DNA from: Nocardioidaceae bacterium
GTDB lineage: Bacteria; Actinomycetota; Actinomycetes; Propionibacteriales; Nocardioidaceae
DNA length: 32,329 nt
Assembly: GCA_030655315.1 (NCBI GenBank)
Contig: JAURVT010000009.1
Coordinates: 1-32,329 of the forward strand
Direction: 5' to 3'
The position numbers and the translations under genes are program-made. The notes under the pieces are model-generated. The model was not told the origin of the DNA. It saw only the letters and a program-made list of their open reading frames with translations, and did not search any database. Each line of letters opens with the position of its first letter. The stretch's first letter is position 1. Shown here piece after piece: positions 16,174-24,035 of the stretch.

Positions 16174-17610
16174 CTACGTCGACGCCTCGTCCTGACGGGG
16201 GCTGTCGGGGTTCTGCAGCGAGTGCCGGCGGGAGTAGGCGAGGTAGACGACGGCACCGATCAGGAACCAGATCCCGAACCGCTCCCAGGTGTGCACGGGC
16301 AGCGACAGCGCGAGACCCAGGGAGAACAGCACGCCCACCGCGGGCACGACGGGCATCCAGGGGCAGCGGAACTCGCGCGGGATCTCGGGACGCTTGTAGC
16401 GCAGGGCGATGACGGCGACGCAGACGACGACGAAGGCGAGCAGGATCCCGATGTTCGTCAGCTCGGCGACCTCGCCGATGGGCAGGAATCCCGCGAACAG
16501 GGCCGACCCGACGCCGACGATCCAGGTGATGCGGCCGGGCACGTGCCGGGCGGTGGTCTTGGCGAAGAACTTCGGCAGCAGGCCGTCTCTGCTCATCGCG
16601 AACCACACCCGGGTCGCGCCGAGCATGAAGGTGATCATCACGGTGAGGATGCTGACGATCGCCCCGACCGCGATCACGTTGGCGACGCCCGGCATCCCCA
16701 CGGCCTTGAACGCACTGGAGAAGCCGCTCTCGGGGTCGATCTCGGTGTACTTCTGCATGCCCGTCAGGACCAGGGTGGCGAGGACGTAGAGCACCATCGC
16801 GATGAGCAGCGACAGCAGGATCGCCTTGGGCATGTGCTTGGTGGCGTCCTTGGACTCCTCGGCCGCCGTGCTCATGGCGTCGTACCCGAACACGGCGAAG
16901 AACACGACGCCGGCGCCCGTCACCGCTCCCCCGACGCCGTAGGGGAAGTACGGCGTGTAGTTCGAGGAGTCGACGTGCACGACGCCGAGCACCACGATCA
17001 CGAGGACCAGCACGACCTTGAGACCGACCACCACCACCTCGAACCGGGCGGCGCTGCGGATGCCGCGACTCAGCAGGAACGCGGTGCCGAGGCACAGCAG
17101 CACCGCGAACAGGTCGACGACGTGCCCGTCGCCGGTGCCCGGCGCGCCCATCATCCAGTCCGGCGGCGGCGCGCCGAGCTGCTCCACCAGGAACCCGAAG
17201 TAGCCCGAGACGCCGATGGCCACCACGGCGACGATGGCGGTGTACTCGAGCAGCAGGTCCCAGCCGATGAACCACGCCACGCCCTCGCCCAGCGCGACGT
17301 AGCCGTACGTGTACGCCGAGCCGGCCTTGGGGATCATGCCCGCGAACTCCGCGTACGAGAACGCGGCCGCCGCGCTCGCGATCCCCGCGAGCAGGAACGA
17401 CACCAGGACGGCGGGTCCCGCGGTCTCGTTGGCGACGGTGCCGGCGAGCGAGAAGATCCCCGCGCCGATGATGCCGCCGACGCCGATGGCGGTCAGCTCC
17501 CACAGGCCCAGCGACCGCTGCAGACCGTCCTCGCCGCCGCCCTCGTCGGACGGGTCGACCGCCTCCACCGGCTTGCGGCGCAGCAGGAACGAGCGGGGTT
17601 CGTCGGACAC
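16174..17610 (-). CDS. APC family amino acid permease (cationic amino acid transporter-like)
   Basis: A 478-residue polytopic permease with about 12 hydrophobic segments and cytoplasmic tails. The first helix has the substrate-binding glycine motif GVGGIIGAGIFSLAG, then SFLLAGIASAAAAFSYAEFAGMIPKAGSAYTYGYVALGE, the APC family signature. Later come GYDAMSTAAEESKD and ATRVWFAMSRDGLLPKFFAK, also typical of the YfnA/CAT subgroup. It probably imports an amino acid by proton or sodium coupling; the substrate cannot be read. The GTG start at 17610 has GGAGG about 7 bases upstream. It is divergent from the winged-helix gene, with 100 bases between the two starts. There is no obvious partner gene. Confidence 0.9.
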   Translation of the reverse strand: MSDEPRSFLLRRKPVEAVDPSDEGGGEDGLQRSLGLWELTAIGVGGIIGAGIFSLAGTVANETAGPAVLVSFLLAGIASAAAAFSYAEFAGMIPKAGSAYTYGYVALGEGVAWFIGWDLLLEYTAIVAVVAIGVSGYFGFLVEQLGAPPPDWMMGAPGTGDGHVVDLFAVLLCLGTAFLLSRGIRSAARFEVVVVGLKVVLVLVIVVLGVVHVDSSNYTPYFPYGVGGAVTGAGVVFFAVFGYDAMSTAAEESKDATKHMPKAILLSLLIAMVLYVLATLVLTGMQKYTEIDPESGFSSAFKAVGMPGVANVIAVGAIVSILTVMITFMLGATRVWFAMSRDGLLPKFFAKTTARHVPGRITWIVGVGSALFAGFLPIGEVAELTNIGILLAFVVVCVAVIALRYKRPEIPREFRCPWMPVVPAVGVLFSLGLALSLPVHTWERFGIWFLIGAVVYLAYSRRHSLQNPDSPRQDEAST

Positions 17611-17675
17611 GGGGGCCTCCAGCGGTGGGACGACCCCTCAGGGTTACCACCACTGACGCCCCCTGACCATGACCC

Positions 17676-17704
17676 TGGATCGTGTCGGTGACCGGTCCTA
17701 CGAT
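17676..17704 (+). promoter_or_regulatory. Leaderless-type promoter of the winged-helix gene
   Basis: TACGAT at 17699-17704 fits TANNNT and ends exactly 6 bases before the ATG at 17711, which would put the transcript start on the A of ATG. There is no Shine-Dalgarno before this ATG. The -35 region (about 17676-17681, TGGATC) is weak. Confidence 0.5.
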
Positions 17705-17710
17705 CGGCCG

Positions 17711-18820
17711 ATGGACGTGACCCGGGCCCAGGTGCTGGCCTACCGCTCGCACGTCCACGGCCTCGACGGCGCCCCGAGCACCGTCGGCGACCTCGACCTG
17801 CTCGACCTGGGCGTCCAGGACACCGGCCCGGACGGCGCCGCCTGGGCGCTGGCCCTGCGCGGCGTCACCCCCGACGACGCCACCACCGCCACCGCCTGGA
17901 CGCTCCGCGGCGCACCCCACGTCTACCGCCGCTTGGACCTTCCCGACGTGCAGGTCGCCGTCTCGCCCTTCGGCGACGCCGACGCGGGCAAGCGCATCTT
18001 CGACGCCAACAAGCCGCTCAAGGCCGCCGGCATCGGTGCCGTCGAGGCCCTGCGCACCATCGCCGCGCTCATGCACGACCTCGTCGACGAGCCCATGGCC
18101 AAGGGCGATCTGTCGGCGGCCCTCACCGAGCACCTGCCCGACCCGTACCGCCGCTGGTGCAACCCCTGCCAGGCCGTCCACCTGTTCGAGCAGCCCTTCC
18201 GCTTCTCCGCCCTGCACGCCGGCCTCGAGCTCGTCCCCGGCACCTCTCCCCCGCTGCTGAGACGGGTGCCGGGCTGGCCCGACCGCGTACCCGGCCCGGC
18301 CGCTGACCCGCTGTCGGCCCCCGCACGCCTGCAGCCCGTCCGGGCCTACCTGCACCACCTCGGTCCGGCCACGCCCCATCTCGTCGCCGCCCACCTGGAC
18401 GCACCGCTGCGCGACGTCAGGGCCCACTGGCCCGACGACGCCGAGCCGGTCACCGTCGGGGGCGACGTCCGCTGGGTGCTCGCCGACGACGTCGCCGCCC
18501 TCACCGAGGCCGGACCCACGGACGTCGTCCACCTCCTCGGCCCGTTCGACCCCTACCTCCAGGGCCGCGACCGCGAGCTGCTGGTGGCCGACGAGGCCCA
18601 CCGCAAGGACCTCTGGCGCACCCTCGGCCGTCCCGGCGCCGTCGTCTCCGTCGGCGAGGTCGTCGGCACCTGGCGCCCCCGCTCCACGGGCAAGCGTCTC
18701 GAGGTGGAGGTCGACCACTGGGGCCGCGTCACTCCCCGGCTCGTGCGCGACGTCGAGGAGCAGGCTGAGCGGTTGGCGGGGTTCCGGGGGCGGGTTTTCG
18801 GTGGGGTGACCGTCGACTGA
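17711..18820 (+). CDS. Winged-helix DNA-binding domain protein (HTH_42/AlkZ-like)
   Basis: A 369-residue protein matching the winged-helix family that includes the AlkZ/YcaQ DNA glycosylases. Recognisable pieces: an N-terminal MDVTRAQVLAYR; a helical middle with KAAGIGAVEALRTIAALM; and the C-terminal core VHLLGPFDPYLQGRDRELLV, then GRPGAVVSVGEVVGTWR and LEVEV. The PFDP..Q.RDR and GEVVGTWR segments are family marks. Related proteins excise bulky or crosslinked bases, but I cannot confirm the catalytic Gln motif, so the repair role is only possible. The ATG at 17711 is preferred over an earlier in-frame start at 17669 because a TANNNT hexamer lies 6 bases upstream, implying a leaderless mRNA. 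It stands alone, divergent from the permease. Confidence 0.82.
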   Translation: MDVTRAQVLAYRSHVHGLDGAPSTVGDLDLLDLGVQDTGPDGAAWALALRGVTPDDATTATAWTLRGAPHVYRRLDLPDVQVAVSPFGDADAGKRIFDANKPLKAAGIGAVEALRTIAALMHDLVDEPMAKGDLSAALTEHLPDPYRRWCNPCQAVHLFEQPFRFSALHAGLELVPGTSPPLLRRVPGWPDRVPGPAADPLSAPARLQPVRAYLHHLGPATPHLVAAHLDAPLRDVRAHWPDDAEPVTVGGDVRWVLADDVAALTEAGPTDVVHLLGPFDPYLQGRDRELLVADEAHRKDLWRTLGRPGAVVSVGEVVGTWRPRSTGKRLEVEVDHWGRVTPRLVRDVEEQAERLAGFRGRVFGGVTVD

Positions 18821-19113
18821 GGGTCTCGTGGTGCGGGTGGTCTGTAGAAGAGGGCAGCGAGGACGAGGGGCCTGGACACCGCGGTCGGGCGAGGGGTCGT
18901 CTCGGTCTGCGAGACGGGCTGGCCGCGAGCCTCCACCGACCATGGTGAACCGCGCGAAGCACGGTAGATCCACCACGGGAAGGACCCTCTGCCACGGTCG
19001 GTGGGGCTGGTGTGGCGCCCGACGCCCGCCCACGTTCGTTCTCGCTGCGCTCTTGACCTCCCCACCGACGTCCCGGTCCAGGCCGCTGCCGCAAGCCTTC
19101 AGCGGGCAAAAAC
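18821..19113. other. Intergenic stretch without a supported gene
   Basis: About 290 bases between the winged-helix gene and the tetR operator. I see no credible ORF. It contains a 7-bp stem with a 5-base loop (CGTCTCG, 18898-18904, with 18910-18916), possibly a weak terminator of the winged-helix gene. A 9-bp inverted repeat CCACCGACC (18933-18941 with 18996-19004) has a long loop. Confidence 0.5.
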
Positions 19114-19143
19114 TTTGGTTCCACCAAAACTTGTTGCTACTCT
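19114..19143 (+). promoter_or_regulatory. tetR promoter with overlapping operator
   Basis: Perfect inverted repeat TTTGGT-N3-ACCAAA (19114-19128) overlaps a -35 TTGGTT (19115-19120). It is spaced 17 bases from the -10 TACTCT (19138-19143). The -10 ends 6 bases before the tetR ATG, so the mRNA is probably leaderless. The repeat is a plausible autorepressor site, blocking the -35 when the regulator is bound. Confidence 0.65.
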
Positions 19144-19149
19144 AAGTTC

Positions 19150-19800
19150 ATGGACGTCACCCCGGGTCTCCGGGACCGGAAGAAGGCACGGACACGTCAG
19201 CGCATCGCCGACGTGGCGGCCGAGCTGTTCGCGAGCCACGGGTACGACGACGTGACGATGCTCGACGTCGCCCGGGCCGCGGAGGTCTCGGACCAGACGG
19301 TCTACAACTACTTCGCGGCGAAGCAGGAGCTGGTCCTCGACCGGGCGGAGCAGTTCCGCGACCTCTACCGTCGCGCGGTGGCCGGCCGTGGCCCGGGCAC
19401 CAGTCCGGCCGCCGCCCTGCTGCCGCTGGTGACGGCCGACGTGGAGCGGTACCGGACCGGTGACGTCGACGTCGCCCGGGGCGAGTTCATCGCGCAGAGC
19501 GTCGAGAGCGAGGTGCTGCGGCGCTTCACCCTCGAGGAGCGCGAGCGCCAGGCCCTGGTCGTCGCCGAGGCCATCTCCGCGACCACGCCCGGGCTGCCGC
19601 CGATCATCGCCCGGGCGCACGCCGCGGCCCTCGTCGCCGTGGTCCAGGCCCTCTACGACCAGATCGGCTCGGGCATCCTCGACCGCTCCGACCAGGAGCG
19701 AACCGCCGACGCGATCCTCGCCACGCTCGACGTCGCCTTCTCGAGCCTCGACCGGTCGTTCGACGACCTGGTCGCCCACGCCACGACCTCGTCGGACTGA
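19150..19800 (+). CDS. TetR family transcriptional regulator
   Basis: A 216-residue TetR-type repressor. The N-terminal domain reads RKKARTRQRIADVAAELFASHGYDDVTM, followed by the helix-turn-helix LDVARAAEVSDQTVYNYFAAKQELV (about 38-62). The C-terminal two-thirds is helical and variable, forming the ligand and dimer domain; the ligand is unknown. It is followed 13 bases later by an FAD monooxygenase on the same strand, so the pair probably forms one transcript controlled by the operator at 19114-19128. This is a common layout for drug or aromatic-compound inducible monooxygenases. The start is supported by the TANNNT hexamer 6 bases upstream and by the domain beginning. Confidence 0.93.
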   Translation: MDVTPGLRDRKKARTRQRIADVAAELFASHGYDDVTMLDVARAAEVSDQTVYNYFAAKQELVLDRAEQFRDLYRRAVAGRGPGTSPAAALLPLVTADVERYRTGDVDVARGEFIAQSVESEVLRRFTLEERERQALVVAEAISATTPGLPPIIARAHAAALVAVVQALYDQIGSGILDRSDQERTADAILATLDVAFSSLDRSFDDLVAHATTSSD

Positions 19801-19813
19801 AGGACGGACCAGC

Positions 19814-20968
19814 ATGGACCACCCACGCGTGCTCATCTCGGGGGCGAGCATCGCCGGCCCGGCCACCGCCTACTGGCTCCATCGGTACGGCTTCGAGGTC
19901 ACCGTCGTCGAGAAGGCCGCGGCCATCCGCGCCGGCGGCCAGGCGGTCGACTTCAAGGGGCCGATCCACCACACCGTCCTCGCCCGCATGGGCATCCTCG
20001 ACCGGGTCCGGGCCGCCCACGTGCCCAACGCCGACGGCATCACCGTCGACGCCCGGGGCCGGAGGGTCGGGACCATCCCGGGCGAGTTCGCCGGCGGCGA
20101 GATCAACGTGCCCCGCGGCGACCTGGCCCGACTCCTGCACGAGCTGACCGCCGACCAGGTGACGTATCTGTTCGGCGACACGATCACCTCGCTCAGCGAG
20201 ACCGACGACGCCGTCGACGTCACCTTCGCCCACGCGGACCCGCAGAGCTTCGACCTGGTCATCGGCGCCGACGGGATGCACTCCCAGGTCCGCTCCCTCG
20301 CCTTCGGCCCCGAGCGCGACTACGTGCGCCACCTGGGCTACTACTACGTCCTCGCCGGCCTCGACACCGGCGACGACGACGTGATGTACAACGAGCCCGG
20401 TCGCATGGCCGCGGTGGGATCGGCGAAGGCGCCGGCCTTCTTCGTCTTCGCCTCCGACCAGCTCCCGCCGGCTCGCGACGACGTCGCCCTGCAGAAGCGG
20501 CAGGCCGTCGAGGCCCTCTCGGGCGGGCGGTGGCGGATGCCGGAGCTGGTCGCGCAGATCCCCGAGGCCGCCGAGTTCTACATGGACTCGATCAGCCGCG
20601 CCACCCTCGACGACTACAGCCGGGGCCGCGTCGCGCTGGTCGGTGACGCCGCCTACGGCAACGCCCTCGGCGGCTTCGGCACCGGCCTCGCCCTCGTCGG
20701 CGCCTACGTCCTCGCCGGCGAGCTGGCCCGAGCCAGAGGTGACCACCGACGCGCGTTCGACGCGTACCAGCTCGCGATCGGCGACTACGCGTCGATCTCG
20801 CAGAAGATCAACGCCGGCCGCCTGATGGCGCCGGCCAGCCGACCCGGCATCGTCCTGCGCAACCTGCTGTTCTCGTCGCTGTCCCTCGTCGGGCCGCTGA
20901 TGAAGCTCATCGACAAGCCGGCGACGAACATCGAGCTCGAGGACTACTCGGCTTGCGCGGTGAGGTAG
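19814..20968 (+). CDS. FAD-dependent monooxygenase (group A, TetX-like fold)
   Basis: A 384-residue flavoprotein hydroxylase. It has the FAD-binding motif VLISGASIAGPATAYWLHRYG (a GxSxxGP variant of GxGxxG; residues about 6-26) and VVEKA at the end of beta 2. The DG motif LVIGADGMHSQVR lies near residue 155, and the GD motif GRVALVGDAAYGNALGGFGTG near residue 275, where pyrophosphate and ribityl contacts are made. The family uses NAD(P)H and oxygen to hydroxylate aromatic or polycyclic substrates; some members inactivate antibiotics. The substrate here is unknown. The ATG at 19814 has AAGGACGG just upstream. It lies 13 bases after tetR and is presumably co-transcribed. The longer open frame reading back into tetR is not real. 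Confidence 0.9.
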   Translation: MDHPRVLISGASIAGPATAYWLHRYGFEVTVVEKAAAIRAGGQAVDFKGPIHHTVLARMGILDRVRAAHVPNADGITVDARGRRVGTIPGEFAGGEINVPRGDLARLLHELTADQVTYLFGDTITSLSETDDAVDVTFAHADPQSFDLVIGADGMHSQVRSLAFGPERDYVRHLGYYYVLAGLDTGDDDVMYNEPGRMAAVGSAKAPAFFVFASDQLPPARDDVALQKRQAVEALSGGRWRMPELVAQIPEAAEFYMDSISRATLDDYSRGRVALVGDAAYGNALGGFGTGLALVGAYVLAGELARARGDHRRAFDAYQLAIGDYASISQKINAGRLMAPASRPGIVLRNLLFSSLSLVGPLMKLIDKPATNIELEDYSACAVR

Positions 20969-21036
20969 CTCGCGCTGGACGAATCCAGTGGGGCTAGGGG
21001 GAGCCGTCCCAGCGCGACGGTTCCACAGTGCCGTCG

Positions 21037-21083
21037 AATGTCGCTGGGCCCCCACGAGAAGCGTGTGGGGGCCCAGCGACATT
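21037..21083. terminator. Perfect 19-bp hairpin at the tRNA-Ala 3' end
   Basis: AATGTCGCTGGGCCCCCAC (21037-21055) pairs perfectly with 21065-21083 around a 9-base loop. Its right end coincides with the final A of the tRNA CCA on the minus strand. There is no T tract on either side. It most likely terminates or sets processing of the tRNA transcript, and could also stop the monooxygenase transcript coming from the left. Confidence 0.65.
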
Positions 21084-21158
21084 GGTGGAGCTACGGGGAT
21101 TCGAACCCCGGACCTCTTCCATGCCATGGAAGCGCGCTACCAACTGCGCCACAGCCCC
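21083..21158 (-). tRNA. tRNA-Ala (anticodon GGC), CCA encoded
   Basis: A 76-base gene on the minus strand including CCA. The acceptor stem is GGGGCTG with TAGCTCC and shows the G3-U70 wobble pair that marks alanine tRNAs. The D arm GGCGCAGTTGGTAGCGC is typical. The anticodon arm is CTTCC-ATGGCAT-GGAAG, anticodon GGC at about 21124-21126, reading GCC and GCU. The T arm CCGGGGTTCGAATCCCCG is perfect. A promoter lies just upstream. Confidence 0.97.
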
Positions 21159-21178
21159 GTGCTCAACGAGCGATCACG

Positions 21179-21208
21179 ATACTAGCCGGTGGTCCTGGCG
21201 GATGTGAA
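21179..21208 (-). promoter_or_regulatory. tRNA-Ala promoter
   Basis: On the minus strand, TTCACA (21203-21208) and TAGTAT (21179-21184) with 18-base spacing match the sigma-70 type consensus at 5 of 6 and 5 of 6 positions. The expected start is about 14 bases before the mature tRNA 5' end. Confidence 0.7.
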
Positions 21209-21264
21209 ATCGGGTCCGCCCGGGGGTTGAAGTGAACATTGGTTGAGGTTTTAGCGTCCCCTGC

Positions 21265-21978
21265 ATGACCCCCACACCGCACGCCCAGCAGCCCGTCGCC
21301 CTGGTCACCGGAGGCTCCCGCGGCCTCGGCCTGGCCCTCACCGAGTCCCTCGTCGGACGGGGGTGGCACGTCGTCGTGGACGCCCGGGACGCAGCGGCGC
21401 TCGACGCCGCCACCGCGCCGCTCGGCGACCAGGTCACCGCGGTGGCCGGCGACGTCACCGACACGCACCACCGCGAGCGGCTCGCCGACGTGGTCCGCGC
21501 GCTCGGTCGGATCGACCTCCTCGTGCACAACGCGAGCACGCTCGGGGCGAGCCCGATGCCGAGGATCGACGCGCTCGACACGGACGTCCTGCGCCACGCG
21601 CTCGAGGTCAACGTCGTCGCACCCGCCGCGCTCACCCGGGCGCTGCTCCCCCACCTCCGCGACAGCCGTGGCACCGTCCTCGCGGTCACGTCCGACGCCG
21701 CCGTCGAGGCGTACGAGACGTGGGCTGCCTACGCGGCGTCCAAGGCCGCGCTGGACCAGCTCGCGGCGGTCCTCGCCGCCGAGGAGCCGGACCTCACGGT
21801 GCACGCCGTCGATCCGGGCGACCTGCGCACGCAGATGCACGCCGACGCGTTCCCGGGCGAGGACATCAGCGACCGGCCGCTCCCCGGGACGGTCGTGCCG
21901 CACCTGCTGCGGCTGCTCGACACCGGCCACCCGGACGTGCGGCTGCGGGCCCGCGAGCTGGCGGAGGTGGTCCGATGA
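21265..21978 (+). CDS. Short-chain dehydrogenase/reductase
   Basis: A 237-residue classical SDR. It has the cofactor motif TGGSRGLGLA (about 15-24), DVTD for the adenine ring, NAS (the NNAG equivalent, near residue 91), the catalytic Ser in LAVTSDAA, and YAASK (Tyr and Lys, near 157-161). VDPGDLRTQMHADA follows. The enzyme likely reduces or oxidises a carbonyl/alcohol with NAD(P)(H); the substrate is unknown. The shortened NAS and PGDLRTQM are typical of a subgroup annotated only as SDR oxidoreductase. Its stop overlaps the next start as ATGA. Upstream, TAGCGT (21252-21257) lies 7 bases from the ATG, so the mRNA may be nearly leaderless. Confidence 0.9.
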   Translation: MTPTPHAQQPVALVTGGSRGLGLALTESLVGRGWHVVVDARDAAALDAATAPLGDQVTAVAGDVTDTHHRERLADVVRALGRIDLLVHNASTLGASPMPRIDALDTDVLRHALEVNVVAPAALTRALLPHLRDSRGTVLAVTSDAAVEAYETWAAYAASKAALDQLAAVLAAEEPDLTVHAVDPGDLRTQMHADAFPGEDISDRPLPGTVVPHLLRLLDTGHPDVRLRARELAEVVR

Positions 21979-23030
21979 CCACGGCCCACGCGCGCAGCCG
22001 TGCCCTCACCACGTTCGTCCTGCCCGACGACCTCTCGGCGACCGGCCCGCCCGAGATTCGGGGCCTGGCCCGCGACGAGGTGCGGCTGCTGGTCGCCCGG
22101 CCCGACCGGGTGGAGCACACCCGGTTCACCGGGCTCGCCGAGCAGCTCGAACCCGGCGACCTGGTCGTCGTCAACGACTCGGCCACGGTGCCGTCGGCCC
22201 TCGACGTCGTCCGCCCCGACGGCCGGCCGGCCGTGCTCCACGTGTCCGGTCCGCTCGACGACGGCGCCGCCGTCGGGGAGCTGCGCACCCCCGCGGGAGC
22301 CGAGCGGGTCCTCGACGCGGCGGCCGGCGACGTGCTGGCCACGGCGGCCGGCACCGTCACCCTCGCGCGGCCGTGGCCCGACGCCACCCTGACGCGTGGC
22401 TCGCGCCTGTGGCGGCTCGACCCGCCCGCGCTCGACGCGGTGCTGGCCAGGCACGGGCGACCGATCCGGTACGGCTACCTGGACGGCGACCGTCCGCTGG
22501 TGGACTACCAGAGCGTCTTCGCCACCCGCCCGGGGAGCGCCGAGATGGCGAGCGCCGGACGCCCGTTCAGCCACCGGCTCGTCACCGCGCTGGTGGGCCA
22601 CGGCGTCCAGGTCGCCCCCGTCACGCTGCACACCGGGGTGTCGTCGCTCGAGCTCGACGAGGCACCCCTGCCCGAGCGGGTCGACGTGCCCGCGGCCACC
22701 GCCCGGCTGGTGGAAGCCGCCCGGGCCGCCGGCGGACGTGTCGTCGCCGTGGGCACGACGGTCACCCGCGCGCTCGAGACGGCCGCGTGGTCCGACGGGC
22801 ACGTCCACCCGTTCCACGGCTGGACCGACCTCGTCCTGGGCCCGGACCGGCCGGCGCGGGTCGTCGACGGTCTCGTGACCGGCTGGCACGAGCCGCAGGC
22901 CAGCCACCTGATGCTGCTCGAGGCGGTCGCCGGCCACGACCTCGTGCAGCGGGCCTACGACGAGGCGGTCGCCGAGCGGTACCTGTGGCACGAGTTCGGC
23001 GACTCGGCGCTGTTCCTGCCCCGGCGGTGA
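21975..23030 (+). CDS. Divergent QueA-like S-adenosylmethionine:tRNA ribosyltransferase-isomerase family protein
   Basis: A 351-residue protein with the QueA framework. The N-terminus has FVLPDDLSATGPPEIRG and LEPGDLVVVNDSATVPSAL (QueA has LxPGDLLVFNDTRVIPAR). The middle has VDYQSVFATRPGSAEMASAGRPFS, and the HTGVSSLELDE segment sits where QueA has HVGAGTF. Then come GRVVAVGTTVTRALETAA, GWTDLVLGPDRPARVVDGLVTGWHEPQASHLMLLEAVAG and YLWHEFGDS. Several otherwise conserved active-site residues differ, and the beta-domain is poorly conserved. Since many actinobacteria lack the queuosine pathway, a different function is possible. The ATG at 21975 overlaps the SDR stop, with GGAGGTGG just upstream, so the two genes are coupled and may share a pathway. 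No other queuosine gene is visible. Confidence 0.8.
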   Translation: MTTAHARSRALTTFVLPDDLSATGPPEIRGLARDEVRLLVARPDRVEHTRFTGLAEQLEPGDLVVVNDSATVPSALDVVRPDGRPAVLHVSGPLDDGAAVGELRTPAGAERVLDAAAGDVLATAAGTVTLARPWPDATLTRGSRLWRLDPPALDAVLARHGRPIRYGYLDGDRPLVDYQSVFATRPGSAEMASAGRPFSHRLVTALVGHGVQVAPVTLHTGVSSLELDEAPLPERVDVPAATARLVEAARAAGGRVVAVGTTVTRALETAAWSDGHVHPFHGWTDLVLGPDRPARVVDGLVTGWHEPQASHLMLLEAVAGHDLVQRAYDEAVAERYLWHEFGDSALFLPRR

Positions 23031-23037
23031 GGTCGGG

Positions 23038-23670
23038 TCAGCGGTCGTCGGACAGCACGGGCTCGGGCAGCGTGCCCGCGTTCCACTCCGCGATGCGCCA
23101 GCGGTCGTGGTGCTGCTCGAGCACCGTCCACGCGCAGTTGTTGAACCCGCCGAACGAGCGCCAGGTGGGACGCGGGAAGCCCAGGAACGCGCAGATCCCC
23201 ACCCGCAGCACGGCGCCGTGCGCGACGACGACCGTGGTGTCGCCGTCGGCCATCGCCTCGACGATCTCGTCGAGCCCGGTGGCGAACCGCTCGGCGGCCT
23301 CGACGTACAGCTCGGCGCCGGGCATCCGCACGTCGTCGCCGGACATGAACGTGTCCATCTGGTCGGGGAAGCGCTCGTAGGACTCCTCGAGGGTCAGCCC
23401 CTCGCGCTCCCCGAAGTTCATCTCGCGCAGCCGCTCGTCGAGCTCGACGTCGAGGCCGACGAGCTCGGCCAGCGCGCGCGCCGTCTCCCGGGCGCGCTCG
23501 AGGTCGGAGCTGACGATCCGGGCGGGTTTCAGCGCCGCCAGCCGGGCGCCGGCGTCGCGCGCCTGCCCGATCCCGGTCTCGTTGAGCGGGACGTCGCTCT
23601 GCCCCTGCAGCCGGCCCTGGACGTTCCAGTCGGTCAGACCGTGCCGCCACAGGACCAGACGCCGGCTCAT
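23038..23670 (-). CDS. Histidine phosphatase family protein (GpgP-like)
   Basis: A 210-residue branch-1 histidine phosphatase. The phosphoacceptor motif is LVLWRHGLTDWN (RHG at residues 9-11), with QGQSDVPLNETG, a partner Arg/Glu region SSDLERARETA and LREMNFGEREG, and the second catalytic His in VVVAHGAVLRV. The order nadD-rsfS-phosphatase is the same as in mycobacteria, where the phosphatase (Rv2419c, GpgP) dephosphorylates glucosyl-3-phosphoglycerate for methylglucose lipopolysaccharide synthesis. That function is a reasonable but unproven guess here. The ATG at 23670 overlaps the rsfS stop as ATGA, so the longer frame is not used. It ends 7 bases from the converging QueA-like gene. Confidence 0.9.
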   Translation of the reverse strand: MSRRLVLWRHGLTDWNVQGRLQGQSDVPLNETGIGQARDAGARLAALKPARIVSSDLERARETARALAELVGLDVELDERLREMNFGEREGLTLEESYERFPDQMDTFMSGDDVRMPGAELYVEAAERFATGLDEIVEAMADGDTTVVVAHGAVLRVGICAFLGFPRPTWRSFGGFNNCAWTVLEQHHDRWRIAEWNAGTLPEPVLSDDR

Positions 23671-24035
23671 CGCTCCTCGGACAGGTCCAGGTCGACGGCC
23701 GGGCAGTCGCGCCACAGGCGCTCGAGGGAGTAGAACGCGCGCTCCTCCTCGTGCTGGACGTGCACGACGACGTCGGCGAAGTCGAGCAGCACCCAGCGTC
23801 CCTCGCGCTGGCCCTCCCGACGCACCGGCTTGGCCCCGAGGGGCAGCAGCGCCTCCTCGACGGCATCGACGACGGCCCTCACCTGGCGGTCGTTGGACCC
23901 GCTGCAGATGAGGAACACGTCGGTGATGACGAGCTGCTCGGACACGTCGAACGCGACGACGTCCTTGGCGAGCCGTTCGGCGGCCGCGTGGGCCGCCGTC
24001 CGGGTGAGCTCGAGCGCTCGGTCGGTGGCTGTCAC
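23667..24035 (-). CDS. rsfS: Ribosomal silencing factor RsfS
   Basis: A 122-residue RsfS/Iojap protein that binds L14 on the large subunit and blocks subunit joining when nutrients are short. Visible family segments: [40 protein letters not shown] at the N-terminus, [17 protein letters not shown], and [30 protein letters not shown] near the C-terminus. The DVVVHVQ..ER.FY.LE.LW motif is diagnostic. The GTG start at 24035 overlaps the nadD stop as GTGA, and its stop overlaps the phosphatase as ATGA. The order nadD-rsfS is nearly universal in bacteria. Confidence 0.96.
   Translation of the reverse strand: MTATDRALELTRTAAHAAAERLAKDVVAFDVSEQLVITDVFLICSGSNDRQVRAVVDAVEEALLPLGAKPVRREGQREGRWVLLDFADVVVHVQHEEERAFYSLERLWRDCPAVDLDLSEER

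Noticed and set aside
18933-19004. 9-bp inverted repeat as a regulator site or small RNA
   Set aside because: The 54-base loop and lack of promoter or terminator context make it weak; kept only as a note in the intergenic entry.
16174-19033. Long minus-strand frame opposite the winged-helix gene
   Set aside because: It is a shadow: it overlaps the permease in a different frame and lies antisense to the winged-helix gene with no recognisable domain.
21083-21158. Integration (att) site of a mobile element at tRNA-Ala
   Set aside because: No integrase gene and no second copy of the tRNA 3' end are seen in the window.
21363-23030. 555-codon frame as an N-terminally extended QueA-like protein
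   Set aside because: The extra part overlaps the SDR gene out of frame and is low-complexity; the ATG at 21975 has a ribosome-binding site and homology begins there.
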